Shown in pieces: positions 8,022 to 19,904 of a stretch of 64,000 nt of DNA (the stretch's first letter is position 1; every line of letters begins with the position of its first letter). The stretch comes from Escherichia coli. GTDB lineage: Bacteria > Pseudomonadota > Gammaproteobacteria > Enterobacterales > Enterobacteriaceae. The position numbers and the translations under genes were made by a program. The stretch spans positions 2,046,001-2,110,000 of the forward strand of contig NZ_AP027764.1 in assembly GCF_036503815.1 (NCBI RefSeq), written 5' to 3'. Under the pieces are notes generated by a model. The model was not told the DNA's origin. It did not search any database and saw nothing but the letters and a program-made list of their open reading frames with translations.

Positions 8022-8555
8022 ATGAGCGCAAAAATCAAATACGGCCTGTCAGCTGCTGTTCTGGCGCTGATTGCTGCAGGCGCGTCTGCTCCTCAAATAC
8101 TTGACCAGTTTCTGGATGAAAAAGAGGGTAACCACACTACGGCATACCGCGATGGTTCCGGTATATGGACAATCTGTCGTGGTGCCACAATGGTGGATGG
8201 TAAGCCCGTCATACCGGGAATGAAGCTGTCGAAGGAAAAATGCGACCAGGTTAACGCTATTGAACGTGATAAGGCGCTGGCATGGGTGGAGCGCAATATT
8301 AAAGTACCACTGACCGAACCACAGAAAGCGGGTATAGCGTCATTCTGTCCCTATAACATTGGCCCCGGTAAGTGTTTCCCGTCGACGTTTTATAAGCGGC
8401 TGAATGCCGGTGATCGTAAGGGCGCATGCGAGGCGATTCGCTGGTGGATAAAAGATGGTGGGCGCGATTGCCGCATACGTTCAAATAACTGCTATGGACA
8501 GGTTATTCGTCGTGACCAGGAAAGCGCATTAGCCTGTTGGGGGATAGATCAGTGA
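8022..8555 (+). CDS. R: SAR endolysin, glycoside hydrolase family 24
   Basis: 177 aa. An N-terminal weakly hydrophobic segment (residues 6-25, rich in Ala/Gly) is typical of a signal-anchor-release domain in place of a cleaved signal. The catalytic triad E35-8-D44-5-T50 is in EGNHTTAYRDGSGIWTICRG. It degrades peptidoglycan after release from the membrane when the holin collapses the potential. Many cysteines suggest disulfide control as in P1 Lyz and R21. It overlaps the Rz start. Confidence 0.94.
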   Translation: MSAKIKYGLSAAVLALIAAGASAPQILDQFLDEKEGNHTTAYRDGSGIWTICRGATMVDGKPVIPGMKLSKEKCDQVNAIERDKALAWVERNIKVPLTEPQKAGIASFCPYNIGPGKCFPSTFYKRLNAGDRKGACEAIRWWIKDGGRDCRIRSNNCYGQVIRRDQESALACWGIDQ

Positions 8556-8989
8556 GCAGAGTCGCAGCGATTATTTATACTCTGGTTATCTGCATCATCG
8601 TCTGCCTGTCATGGGCTGTTAATCATTACCGTGATAACGCCATGACCTACAAAGAACAGCGCGACAAAGCCACATCCATCATCGCTGACATGCAGAAGCG
8701 TCAACGTGACGTAGCAGAACTCGATGCCAGATATACAAAGGAGCTTGCTGATGCTAACGCGACTATCGAAAGTCTCCGTGATGATGTTTCTGCTGGGCGT
8801 AAGCGGCTGCAAGTCGCCGCCTCCTGTGCAAAGTCAAAGACCGGAGCCAGCAGCATGGGCGATGGAGAAAGCCCAGGACTTACAGCAGATGCTGAACTCA
8901 ATTATTACCGTCTCCGAAGTGGAATCGACAGGATAACCGCGCAGGTTAACTACCTGCAGGAGTACATCAGGACGCAATGCCTGAAATAA
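8552..8989 (+). CDS. Rz: Inner-membrane spanin Rz
   Basis: 145 aa from GTG 8552, overlapping the endolysin stop (GTGA). One N-terminal transmembrane helix (AAIIYTLVICIIVCLSWAV), then a periplasmic helical coiled-coil region (YKEQRDKATSIIADMQKRQR). It forms the envelope-spanning complex with Rz1, which fuses inner and outer membranes in the last step of lysis. Confidence 0.92.
   Translation: MSRVAAIIYTLVICIIVCLSWAVNHYRDNAMTYKEQRDKATSIIADMQKRQRDVAELDARYTKELADANATIESLRDDVSAGRKRLQVAASCAKSKTGASSMGDGESPGLTADAELNYYRLRSGIDRITAQVNYLQEYIRTQCLK
8751..8936 (+). CDS. Rz1: Outer-membrane spanin lipoprotein Rz1
   Basis: 61 aa, fully nested in Rz in the +1 frame, as in lambda. ATG 8751 is preceded by AAGGAG (8738-8743). 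Signal sequence with lipobox LGVSGC, then a proline-containing short lipoprotein. It partners Rz. Confidence 0.9.
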   Translation: MLTRLSKVSVMMFLLGVSGCKSPPPVQSQRPEPAAWAMEKAQDLQQMLNSIITVSEVESTG

Positions 8990-9021
8990 TTTTTTTTGCA
9001 AATCACAAAGTCCATTTAATG

Positions 9022-9045
9022 AGCCTCGCGATGCGGGGCTTTTTT
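9022..9045 (+). terminator. Intrinsic terminator after Rz/Rz1
   Basis: AGCCTCGC-GAT-GCGGGGCT hairpin and T run. Confidence 0.75.
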
Positions 9046-9193
9046 GCAATAAATGCGTACCGCAACGCATGTTTTTTTACACCGAACCTGCCCCTTTGGA
9101 ATGGGCCTTTGAGGATACCAGTTAGTGCTGGCGAGCCTCGGTGGGCTGGTTTCCTGTGCGGCAAAGGTTCATTTCAAAGAGTAGGTACACGCT

Positions 9194-9691
9194 ATGAAAT
9201 CATTAACCCTCTTCAATCAACCAATTCGTATCGGTGAAGATGGCATGATCTGCCTCACTGATATGTGGAAAGCCAGTGGTAAAAGTGAATCTGAATCTCC
9301 GTACCACTACCTGCGAAACAAGCAGACCAAAGAGTTCTTAGCCGAGCTGGAGAAAAACCACGAATCTGTGGTTTTTACTGAGCGCGGTGTACACGGTGGA
9401 ACATATGGCGGGAAGTTTGTTGCTTATGATTATGCAGCATGGCTAAACCCCGGATTTAAATATGCAGCCTATAAAGTCCTGGATGACTACTTCACCGGAG
9501 AACTTCAGCATCGCAACAGCTTAAGTGCGCAGCTCAATATGAAGTGTCATGAGTTTGATCAGAAAAAAGATATGGCGAGCTTCTGCGGACAAGGGCTGGC
9601 GGCATGGCGCTATACGAAGCCAGTGTTGGTCGCTGAGATTAACTCCCTGGCTAACCAGCTGCAGATTACGATCCCCAGGCTTCCGGGATGA
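9194..9691 (+). CDS. KilA-N domain phage protein
   Basis: 165 aa. The N-terminal 100 residues carry the KilA-N signature: ICLTDMWKASGK near residue 20, a GGTYGGKFVAYDYAAWLNP block near residue 70, and FKYAAYKVLDDYF. KilA-N is a DNA-binding fold common in phage antirepressors. The C-terminal 60 residues are unlike Ant partners I know. It overlaps the next gene by ATGA, so both are made together. Role as antirepressor is inference. Confidence 0.8.
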   Translation: MKSLTLFNQPIRIGEDGMICLTDMWKASGKSESESPYHYLRNKQTKEFLAELEKNHESVVFTERGVHGGTYGGKFVAYDYAAWLNPGFKYAAYKVLDDYFTGELQHRNSLSAQLNMKCHEFDQKKDMASFCGQGLAAWRYTKPVLVAEINSLANQLQITIPRLPG

Positions 9692-9945
9692 GTGATCGTG
9701 TCATTGAATCCGCCTCCAGAGCGGGGCGTGACTTCTCAGAGTTCATGAAAGGCGAGAAGGGCATGATGGAAGCATTGGCCTCGGTGGATGAGTTTGGCGA
9801 GCAGCTGTGCCTCAACGGCTGTGTCAATCATCACTTTGTTAGCTACATGATGCGGAACTCGATCATGCAGGCATTCATGGACATGGCAAAAGCCGAGAGG
9901 AAAGAAGAGCGCCGGCGTAAGCGAGCGGAAGCAAAAGCGAAGTAG
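9688..9945 (+). CDS. Small phage protein coupled to the KilA-N gene
   Basis: 85 aa, ATGA overlap with the KilA-N gene. Helical, ending in a highly basic tail (KAERKEERRRKRAEAKAK), which suggests nucleic-acid or protein binding. Not recognised otherwise. Confidence 0.6.
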   Translation: MSDRVIESASRAGRDFSEFMKGEKGMMEALASVDEFGEQLCLNGCVNHHFVSYMMRNSIMQAFMDMAKAERKEERRRKRAEAKAK

Positions 9946-10240
9946 CCATTATAAAGCCTATCTACGGGTGGGCTTGATAATGGCTTATACCCTGCACGGG
10001 ATAACTTAACTGATATCCCTTTTAACGGATAAAGGCATTCAAGCCTGACACATCATGCGCTGTATCGTCGCCGTATTCCCGCATTAACCATGACCGTAGC
10101 CCGACGGGGAATTCCTTCTGCGTGAGTGTGCGGGAATAATCAAAAACGATGCACACCGAGTTTTTACCGCGTTTATGGTTCGCGGGTTTGTCTCTCATGC
10201 TCCCCGTTCTGCTGCTTGGTTCTTCACGTTACGTGGTTGT
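9946..10240. other. Non-coding mosaic stretch before the endolysin remnant
   Basis: No continuous gene. Short conserved-looking pieces in different frames lead into the endolysin remnant. It looks like the eroded upstream half of an alternative lysis module. Confidence 0.4.
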
Positions 10241-10351
10241 CTCCTTTACCCGGAAGATCTGGAGCGCGTTACGCAGATTATTAATGGTGGGAAAAACGGC
10301 ATTAAAGACCGCCGTGAACGTTACGTCAAAGCTAAAGCCGCATTGGTGTGA
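10241..10351 (+). pseudogene. C-terminal remnant of a second endolysin (GH19-like)
   Basis: The frame ending at TGA 10349-10351 reads LYPEDLERVTQIINGGKNGI followed by KDRRERYVKAKAAL. This is the characteristic end of chitinase-like (glycoside hydrolase 19) phage endolysins, with the ..VNGG.NGL..R..R motif. No intact upstream part exists. A longer frame starting at 10149 reads this stretch out of phase and is an artefact. Confidence 0.6.
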
Positions 10352-10358
10352 GGTCTCT

Positions 10359-10649
10359 GTGGGAATTGAAATGATTGTCGGCCTGATTGCTGCCTTGCTG
10401 GCAGTAATAGCCGGTGCTTTTGGTCTGGGTAAATCTCGCGGTACAAGTATCGCTGAGACAAAAGCGAACCAGCAACGCACTAAAGAACGTGCAACTGCTA
10501 CTGAAGCCGTTGCAATACGCCGGGTAGAAACAACAAAAGGAGCCTGGGATGTACAGCAGATTGTTAATCATCTTCCTGATGGCGATGTTGACCGTGAGTT
10601 GCGCGAAAGATTTACCCGAAAAAACTGCAGTAACAGACACGGCTTGTGA
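10359..10649 (+). CDS. Second i-spanin-like protein (Rz analogue)
   Basis: 96 aa from GTG 10359 (GAGG at 10350-10353), seven bases after the endolysin remnant; ATG 10371 is an alternative start. N-terminal transmembrane helix (MIVGLIAALLAVIAGAFGLG) followed by a charged helical periplasmic segment. Position after an endolysin and overlap with a lipoprotein frame mark it as an Rz-type spanin unrelated in sequence to the Rz at 8552. Confidence 0.68.
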   Translation: MGIEMIVGLIAALLAVIAGAFGLGKSRGTSIAETKANQQRTKERATATEAVAIRRVETTKGAWDVQQIVNHLPDGDVDRELRERFTRKNCSNRHGL

Positions 10650-10764
10650 CTGGGTGAACATCATCTACCTCACTGAGCACGATATTACCGTGCAGGATAA
10701 GCAGACGAAGCGGGACATATTGGCGCATAACAAATCAGTGCAGGCTAACTGTAGAATGTATTGA
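10549..10764 (+). CDS. Second o-spanin-like lipoprotein (Rz1 analogue)
   Basis: 71 aa, overlapping the previous gene in another frame. ATG 10549 has GGAG just upstream. Signal peptide MYSRLLIIFLMAMLTVSCAK with lipobox LTVSC, then a short mature lipoprotein. It forms a two-gene overlapping spanin unit with the gene at 10359. Confidence 0.7.
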   Translation: MYSRLLIIFLMAMLTVSCAKDLPEKTAVTDTACDWVNIIYLTEHDITVQDKQTKRDILAHNKSVQANCRMY

Positions 10765-10917
10765 AACTAATGCTTTTGTAAGCGAATGTGTGTAAGTGCG
10801 ACATGGTTGTGTGTTTTATCTAAGAATTGTTTTACCGTAAAAGAGCATTTTGTGGTTGTAAAAAATGTGGGGAACTCGCTATAGTTCAGCCATAGAAAGC
10901 AGCTTTTCATTTTTTTT

Positions 10918-10938
10918 AAGCCTCATTTGAGGCTTTTT
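10918..10938 (+). terminator. Intrinsic terminator before the protease operon
   Basis: AAGCCT-CATTTG-AGGCTT with a T run. It insulates the following gene pair from lysis transcripts. The stretch 10765-10917 shows no gene. Confidence 0.75.
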
Positions 10939-10964
10939 GCACATTTAGAAATTGAGTAAATGGC

Positions 10965-11002
10965 ACATATAGTGTTTTCAGTGTTAAAAAGACACTATAT
11001 GT
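10965..11002 (+). promoter_or_regulatory. Palindromic operator-like site over a putative promoter
   Basis: ACATATAGTGT (10965-10975) and ACACTATATGT (10992-11002), an 11-base perfect inverted repeat with a 16-base spacer. A TATATG at 10996-11001 could be a -10 element. The start codon of the 66-aa gene follows 24 bases later, after AGGAGA at 11014-11019. This suggests a dedicated promoter bound by a dimeric regulator. Confidence 0.6.
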
Positions 11003-11026
11003 AGCACTACAATAGGAGATTCCACT

Positions 11027-11227
11027 ATGAGCCCGGCTGAGTTCTACGATTTCTATGGCATTAAACCTGCAGAGATGATGACTGGAGAAACTGTTAACAA
11101 CTTTGCTTCCAGGGTACTTGCTCAACAAACGAGTACGAGTGGTAGTACCGGCGTTTGGTACTCTCAAGGTACTGCAGCGCAGGCTAAGCAAAATCAAAGT
11201 ACACATCATCAACTTTACACCTACTAA
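11027..11227 (+). CDS. 66-aa protein encoded with the SDH-type protease
   Basis: 66 aa, good ribosome site. N-terminal half (SPAEFYDFYGIKPAEMMTGE) looks folded and helical. The C-terminal half is rich in Ser, Thr, Gln, Gly and ends HQLYTY, as in a flexible tail. It stops six bases before the protease start, so co-translation is likely. No family recognised. It could be a substrate, an adaptor or the regulator of the protease. Confidence 0.68.
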   Translation: MSPAEFYDFYGIKPAEMMTGETVNNFASRVLAQQTSTSGSTGVWYSQGTAAQAKQNQSTHHQLYTY

Positions 11228-11232
11228 ACACC

Positions 11233-12135
11233 ATGCCTAATTGGAGTGACGTACTGGGCGAGATGACGGCTCTCGCCCAGAAGAGTCCGATGGATGAGGT
11301 TCGCCGTAAATATTTATTACAACTGTCTAATCACACTGGAAGAAATGTAATTACATATTATTCCGGATGGTTGCAACATGGTGGTGCAGAAGTCCGACAT
11401 CTCACCCAGATGACAGATGATGATAAAAATGGATTAATGACTGTTATTAATGGTTTAGATGTTACAAAGGGGGTGGATTTAATATTACATACCCCTGGAG
11501 GTGATATCGCTGCCTTAGAGTCTATTGGTCATTATCTGCGTTCTAAGTTTGGGACTGATATCAGAGCTATCGTTCCTATGATTTCAATGTCATGTGGTAC
11601 CATGCTTGCGTGCTGTGCTAATGAAATCATAATGGGTAAACAGTCCAATATTGGCCCGATTGACCCTCAGTTTAATGGATTTTCTACACATGCTATTATT
11701 GAGGAATGGAATAGAGCTCAGGCGGAAATTTTTAACAATCCAGCAGCTGTGCAAATGTGGCAGTTTATACTTCAGAAACTCAACCCCACTATTATCGGAG
11801 AGTGTGAAAAAGCTATCCAATGGGCGAATGAGATTGTCAAGCACTGGCTTATGACGGGTATGTTTGCAAATGATCCGGAGTCAGAAACAAAAGCAACTCA
11901 TGTATGCTCAGAGCTGAACAATCATCATACAACTTACACTCATTCGAGACATATCCATTTCGATAAAGCTCAGAAAATTGGATTGAATGTTACAGAACTG
12001 GAAAGTGATCAAGTCCTCCAGGATTTGGTTTTGACCATACATCACAGTTACATGCACTCGTTTGGTGGAGCCCCGATCGCAAAGATCATAGAAAACCATA
12101 ATGGGAATGCTATGATTTGGAATATGCAATCGTAA
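11233..12135 (+). CDS. SDH-family Clp-fold serine protease (phage moron)
   Basis: 300 aa. The central part shows the ClpP/SppA fold as in the serine dehydrogenase proteinase family: LILHTPGGDIAALE (residues 84-97, oxyanion glycines), ISMSCGTMLACCANEIIMG with predicted nucleophile Ser120, and SNIGPIDPQFNG near residue 140. The C-terminal HFDKAQKIGLNV block is also typical. No signal peptide, so a cytoplasmic enzyme. Framed by its own palindrome, promoter and terminators between the lysis genes and cos, the classic place for prophage-expressed morons. A role in host modification or exclusion of other phages is possible but unproven. Confidence 0.78.
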   Translation: MPNWSDVLGEMTALAQKSPMDEVRRKYLLQLSNHTGRNVITYYSGWLQHGGAEVRHLTQMTDDDKNGLMTVINGLDVTKGVDLILHTPGGDIAALESIGHYLRSKFGTDIRAIVPMISMSCGTMLACCANEIIMGKQSNIGPIDPQFNGFSTHAIIEEWNRAQAEIFNNPAAVQMWQFILQKLNPTIIGECEKAIQWANEIVKHWLMTGMFANDPESETKATHVCSELNNHHTTYTHSRHIHFDKAQKIGLNVTELESDQVLQDLVLTIHHSYMHSFGGAPIAKIIENHNGNAMIWNMQS

Positions 12136-12157
12136 GAACCTATTTACACACCATATT

Positions 12158-12182
12158 AGCCTCGCAGTAGCGGGGCTTTTTT
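12158..12182 (+). terminator. Terminator after the SDH protease gene
   Basis: AGCCTCGC-AGTA-GCGGGGCT hairpin plus T run. It resembles the terminator at 9022. Confidence 0.78.
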
Positions 12183-12276
12183 ATGCGCATCGCACGCGCA
12201 CATCAAAGAGAGTCTTTCAGTAATGATTCTGGATATCATAGCTATAAATACAATTGATAGTTATTTTCATTTTGGC

Positions 12277-12480
12277 GGGTCCTTTCCGGCGATCCGACAG
12301 GCTACGGGGCGGCGACCTCGCGGGTTTTCGCTATTTATGAAAATTTTCCGGTTTAAGGTGTTTCCGTTCTTCTTCGTCGTAACTTAATGTTTTTATTTAA
12401 AATACCCCCTGAAAAGAAAGGAAACGACAGGTGCTGAAAACGGGCTTTTTGGCCTTTGTCGTTTCCTTTCTCTGTTTTTG
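12277..12480 (+). other. cos site of lambda type (cosQ, cosN, cosB)
   Basis: cosQ-like GGGTCCT at 12278, then the 12-base cohesive end GGGCGGCGACCT (12307-12318), exactly that of lambda, followed by CGCGGGTTTTCGC. cosB with terminase-binding and IHF-type AT-rich sequence extends to the nu1 start. It contains the inverted pair GAAAGGAAACGACA / TGTCGTTTCCTTTC. Terminase nicks here to make 5' overhangs; packaging proceeds rightward through nu1-A. Confidence 0.93.
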
Positions 12481-12495
12481 TCCGTGGAATGAACA

Positions 12496-13015
12496 ATGGA
12501 AGTCAACAAAAAGCAGCTGGCTGACATTTTCGGTGCGAGTATCCGTACCATTCAGAACTGGCAGGAACAGGGAATGCCCGTTCTGCGAGGCGGTGGCAAG
12601 GGTAATGAGGTGCTTTATGACTCTGCCGCCGTTATAAAATGGTATGCCGAAAGGGATGCTGAAATTGAGAACGAAAAGCTGCGCCGGGAAGTTGAAGAAC
12701 TGCGGCAGGCCAGCGAGACAGATCTCCAGCCAGGGACTATTGAGTACGAACGCCATCGACTTACGCGTGCGCAGGCCGACGCACAGGAACTGAAGAATGC
12801 CAGAGACTCAGCTGAAGTGGTGGAAACCGCATTCTGTACTTTCGTGCTGTCGCGGATCGCAGGTGAAATTGCCAGTATTCTCGACGGGATCCCCCTGTCG
12901 GTGCAGCGGCGTTTTCCGGAACTGGAAAACCGACATGTTGATTTCCTGAAACGGGATATCATCAAAGCCATGAACAAAGCAGCCGCACTGGATGAACTGA
13001 TACCGGGGTTGCTGA

Positions 13016-13041
<26 letters not shown>
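12496..13041 (+). CDS. nu1: Terminase small subunit gpNu1
   Basis: 181 aa, same length as lambda Nu1 and almost identical. N-terminal winged-helix DNA-binding domain (MEVNKKQLADIFGASIRTIQ) recognises cosB. The C-terminal half binds gpA. It overlaps the start of A by 26 bases, as in lambda. Confidence 0.97.
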
Positions 13042-16722
<3,681 letters not shown>

Positions 16723-16742
<20 letters not shown>

Positions 16743-18042
16743 TCTCCCGCATATTGCCAGCATGGCTTTTAATGAGCCGCTGATGCTTGAACCCGCCTAT
16801 GCGCGGGTTTTCTTTTGTGCGCTTGCAGGCCAGCTTGGGATCAGCCGCCTGACGGATGCAGTATCCGGCGACAGCCTGACTGCCGGAGAGGCACCCGCGG
16901 CGCTGGCGTTATCCGGTGATGATGACGGACCACGACAGGCCCGCAGTTATCAGGTCATGAACGGCATCGCCGTGCTGCCGGTGTCCGGTACGCTGGTCAG
17001 TCGGACGCGGGCGCTGCAGCCGTATTCGGGAATGACCGGTTACAACGGCATTATCGCCCGTCTGCAACAGGCTGCCAGTGACCCGATGGTGGACGGCATT
17101 CTGCTCGATATGGATACGCCAGGCGGAATGGTGGCGGGGGCATTTGACTGCGCTGACATCATCGCCCGTGTGCGTGACATAAAGCCGGTATGGGCGCTGG
17201 CCAATGACATGAACTGCAGCGCAGGTCAGCTGCTTGCCAGTGCCGCCTCCCGGCGTCTGGTCACGCAGACCGCCCGGACAGGCTCCATCGGCGTCATGAT
17301 GGCTCACAGTAATTACGGCGCTGCGCTGGAGAAACAGGGCGTGGAAATCACGCTGATTTACAGCGGCAGCCATAAGGTGGATGGCAACCCCTACAGCCAT
17401 CTACCGGATGATGTCCGGGAAACACTGCAGTCCCGGATGGATGCAACCCGCCGGATGTTTGCACAGAAGGTGTCGGCATATACCGGCCTGTCTGTGCAGG
17501 CTGTGCTGGATACCGAGGCTGCAGTGTACAGCGGTCAGGAGGCCATTGATGCCGGACTGGCTGATGAACTTGTTAACAGTACCGATGCGATCACCGTCAT
17601 GCGTGATGCACTGGATGCACGTAAATCCCGTCTCTCAGGAGGGCGAATGACCAAAGAGACTCAATCAACAACTGTTTCAGCCACTGCTTCGCAGGCTGAC
17701 GTTACTGGCGTGGTGCCAGCGACAGAGGGCGAGAACGCCAGCGCGGCGCAGCCGGACGTAAACGCGCAGATCACCGCAGCGGTTGCGGCAGAAAACAGTC
17801 GCATTATGGGGATCCTCAACTGTGAGGAGGCTCACGGACGTGAAGAACAGGCACGCGTGCTGGCCGAAACCCCCGGTATGACCGTGGAAACGGCCCGCCG
17901 CATTCTGGCAGCTGCACCACAGAGTGCACAGGCGCGCAGTGACACTGCGCTGGATCGTCTGATGCAGGGGGCACCGGCACCGCTGGCTGCAGGTAACCCG
18001 GCATCTGATGCCGTTAACGATTTGCTGAACACACCAGTGTAA
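16723..18042 (+). CDS. C: Head maturation protease gpC
   Basis: 439 aa from GTG 16723 (VTAELRNLPHIAS), identical in length to lambda C. SppA/S49-type protease: nucleophile Ser166 in CSAGQLL and Lys218 in SGSHKVDGNP. It processes prohead proteins. The 3' half also encodes the scaffold Nu3 in the same frame. Confidence 0.96.
17437..18042 (+). CDS. nu3: Capsid scaffold gpNu3 (nested in C)
   Basis: In-frame internal gene sharing the C stop. From ATG 17437 (MDATRRMFAQ) it gives 201 aa, the usual lambda annotation; ATG 17647 (MTKETQSTT) after GGAGGG would give 131 aa and has the better ribosome site. It scaffolds prohead assembly and is then degraded. Confidence 0.8.
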   Translation: MDATRRMFAQKVSAYTGLSVQAVLDTEAAVYSGQEAIDAGLADELVNSTDAITVMRDALDARKSRLSGGRMTKETQSTTVSATASQADVTGVVPATEGENASAAQPDVNAQITAAVAAENSRIMGILNCEEAHGREEQARVLAETPGMTVETARRILAAAPQSAQARSDTALDRLMQGAPAPLAAGNPASDAVNDLLNTPV

Positions 18043-18051
18043 GGGATGTTT

Positions 18052-18384
18052 ATGACGAGCAAAGAAACCTTTACCCATTACCAGCCGCTGGGCAACAGTG
18101 ACCCGGCACATACGGCAACCGCGCCCGGCAGATTGAGTGCGAAAGCGCCTGCAATGACCCCGCTGATGCTGGATACCTCCACCCGTAAGCTGGTTGCGTG
18201 GGATGGCACCACCGACGGTGCTGCCGTTGGCATTCTGGCGGTTGATGCTGACCAGACCAGCACCACGCTGACGTACTACAAGTCCGGCACGTTCCGTTAT
18301 GAGGATGTGCTCTGGCCGGAGGCTGCCAGCGACGAGACGAAAAAACGGACCGCGTTTGCCGGAACGGCAATCAGCATCGTTTAA
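18052..18384 (+). CDS. D: Head decoration protein gpD
   Basis: 110 aa from ATG 18052 (MTSKETFTHYQP), same length as lambda D. Trimers cap the threefold axes of the expanded capsid. Confidence 0.96.
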   Translation: MTSKETFTHYQPLGNSDPAHTATAPGRLSAKAPAMTPLMLDTSTRKLVAWDGTTDGAAVGILAVDADQTSTTLTYYKSGTFRYEDVLWPEAASDETKKRTAFAGTAISIV

Positions 18385-18405
18385 CCTTACCCTTCATCAC
18401 TAAAG

Positions 18406-18426
18406 GCCGCCTGTGCGGCTTTTTTT
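18406..18426 (+). terminator. Hairpin with T run between D and E
   Basis: GCCGC-CTGT-GCGGC followed by seven T. In late transcription this must be read through under antitermination; it may protect the upstream mRNA end. Confidence 0.6.
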
Positions 18427-18439
18427 ACGGGATTTTTTT

Positions 18440-19465
18440 ATGTCGATGTACACAACCGCCCAGCTGCTGGCGGCAAATGAGAAGAAATTTAAGTTTGATC
18501 CGCTGTTTCTGCGTCTCTTTTTCCGTGAGAGCTATCCCTTCACCACGGAGAAAGTCTATCTCTCACAAATTCCGGGACTGGTAAACATGGCGCTGTACGT
18601 TTCGCCGATTGTTTCCGGTGAGGTTATCCGCTCCCGTGGCGGCTCCACCTCTGAATTTACACCGGGATATGTCAAACCCAAGCATGAGGTGAATCCGCAG
18701 ATGACCCTGCGTCGCCTGCCGGATGAAGATCCACAGAATCTGGCGGACCCGGCTTACCGCCGCCGTCGCATCATCCTGCAGAACATGCGAGACGAAGAGC
18801 TGGCCATTGCTCAGGTCGAAGAGATGCAGGCAGTTTCTGCCGTGCTTAAGGGCAAATACACCATGACCGGTGAAGCCTTCGATCCGGTTGAAGTGGATAT
18901 GGGCCGCAGTGTGGCGAACAACATCACGCAGTCCGGCGGTACGGAGTGGAGCAAGCGTGACAAGTCCACGTATGACCCGACCGACGATATCGAAGCCTAC
19001 GCGCTGAACGCCAGCGGTGTGGTGAATATCATCGTGTTTGATCCGAAAGGCTGGGCGCTGTTCCGTTCCTTCAAAGCCGTCAAGGAGAAGCTGGATACCC
19101 GTCGCGGCTCTAATTCCGAGCTGGAGACAGCGGTAAAAGACCTGGGCGAAGCGGTGTCCTATAAGGGGATGTATGGCGATACGGCGATCGTCGTGTATTC
19201 CGGACAGTATGTGGAAAACGACGTCAAAAAGAACTTCCTTCCGGACAACACGATGGTGCTGGGGAACACTCAGGCACGCGGTCTGCGCACCTATGGCTGC
19301 ATTCAGGATGCGGACGCACAGCGCGAAGGTATTAACGCCTCTGCCCGCTACCCGAAAAACTGGGTGACCACCGGCGATCCGGCGCGTGAGTTCACCATGA
19401 TTCAGTCAGCACCGCTGATGCTGCTGGCTGACCCTGATGCGTTCGTGTCCGTACAACTGGCGTAA
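18440..19465 (+). CDS. E: Major capsid protein gpE
   Basis: 341 aa from ATG 18440 (MSMYTTAQLLAANEKKFKFD), same length as lambda E; HK97-fold shell protein. The upstream in-frame start at 18413 lies inside the hairpin and is unlikely. Confidence 0.96.
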   Translation: MSMYTTAQLLAANEKKFKFDPLFLRLFFRESYPFTTEKVYLSQIPGLVNMALYVSPIVSGEVIRSRGGSTSEFTPGYVKPKHEVNPQMTLRRLPDEDPQNLADPAYRRRRIILQNMRDEELAIAQVEEMQAVSAVLKGKYTMTGEAFDPVEVDMGRSVANNITQSGGTEWSKRDKSTYDPTDDIEAYALNASGVVNIIVFDPKGWALFRSFKAVKEKLDTRRGSNSELETAVKDLGEAVSYKGMYGDTAIVVYSGQYVENDVKKNFLPDNTMVLGNTQARGLRTYGCIQDADAQREGINASARYPKNWVTTGDPAREFTMIQSAPLMLLADPDAFVSVQLA

Positions 19466-19506
19466 TCATGGCCCTTCGGGGCCATTTTCTCTCTGTGGAG
19501 GAGTCC

Positions 19507-19893
19507 ATGACGAAAGATGAACTGATTGCCCGTCTTCAGGTGCTGGGTGAGCAACTGAACCGTGATGTCAGCCTGACGGGGACGAAAGAAGAACTGGCGC
19601 TCCGTGTGGCAGAGCTGGAAGAGGAGCTTGATGACACTGCCGATCAGGATACCCCTCTCAGCCCGGAAAATGCGCTGACCGGGCATGAAAATGAGGTGGT
19701 ATCAGCGCAGCCGGATACCGTGACTGATACGGCTGCTCTGGTCACGGTCGTGGCACTGGTGACGCTGCATACTGATGCACTTCACGCCACGCGGGATGAG
19801 CCTGTGGCATTTGTGCTGCCGGGAACGGCGTTTCGTGTCTCTGCCGGTGTGGCAGCCGAAATGACAGAACATGGCCTGGCCAGAATGCAATAA
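19507..19893 (+). CDS. FI: DNA packaging accessory protein gpFI
   Basis: 128 aa from ATG 19507 (GGAGGAG upstream). Lambda FI is 132 aa; a few residues are missing in the acidic middle (ELDDTADQDTPLS). It helps terminase find the prohead. Confidence 0.93.
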   Translation: MTKDELIARLQVLGEQLNRDVSLTGTKEELALRVAELEEELDDTADQDTPLSPENALTGHENEVVSAQPDTVTDTAALVTVVALVTLHTDALHATRDEPVAFVLPGTAFRVSAGVAAEMTEHGLARMQ

Positions 19894-19904
19894 CGGGAGG
19901 CGCT

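Noticed and set aside
10149..10358. 5' extension of the second spanin frame starting at 10149
   Set aside because: This part reads the endolysin remnant in the wrong phase; the spanin starts at GTG 10359 after its own ribosome site.
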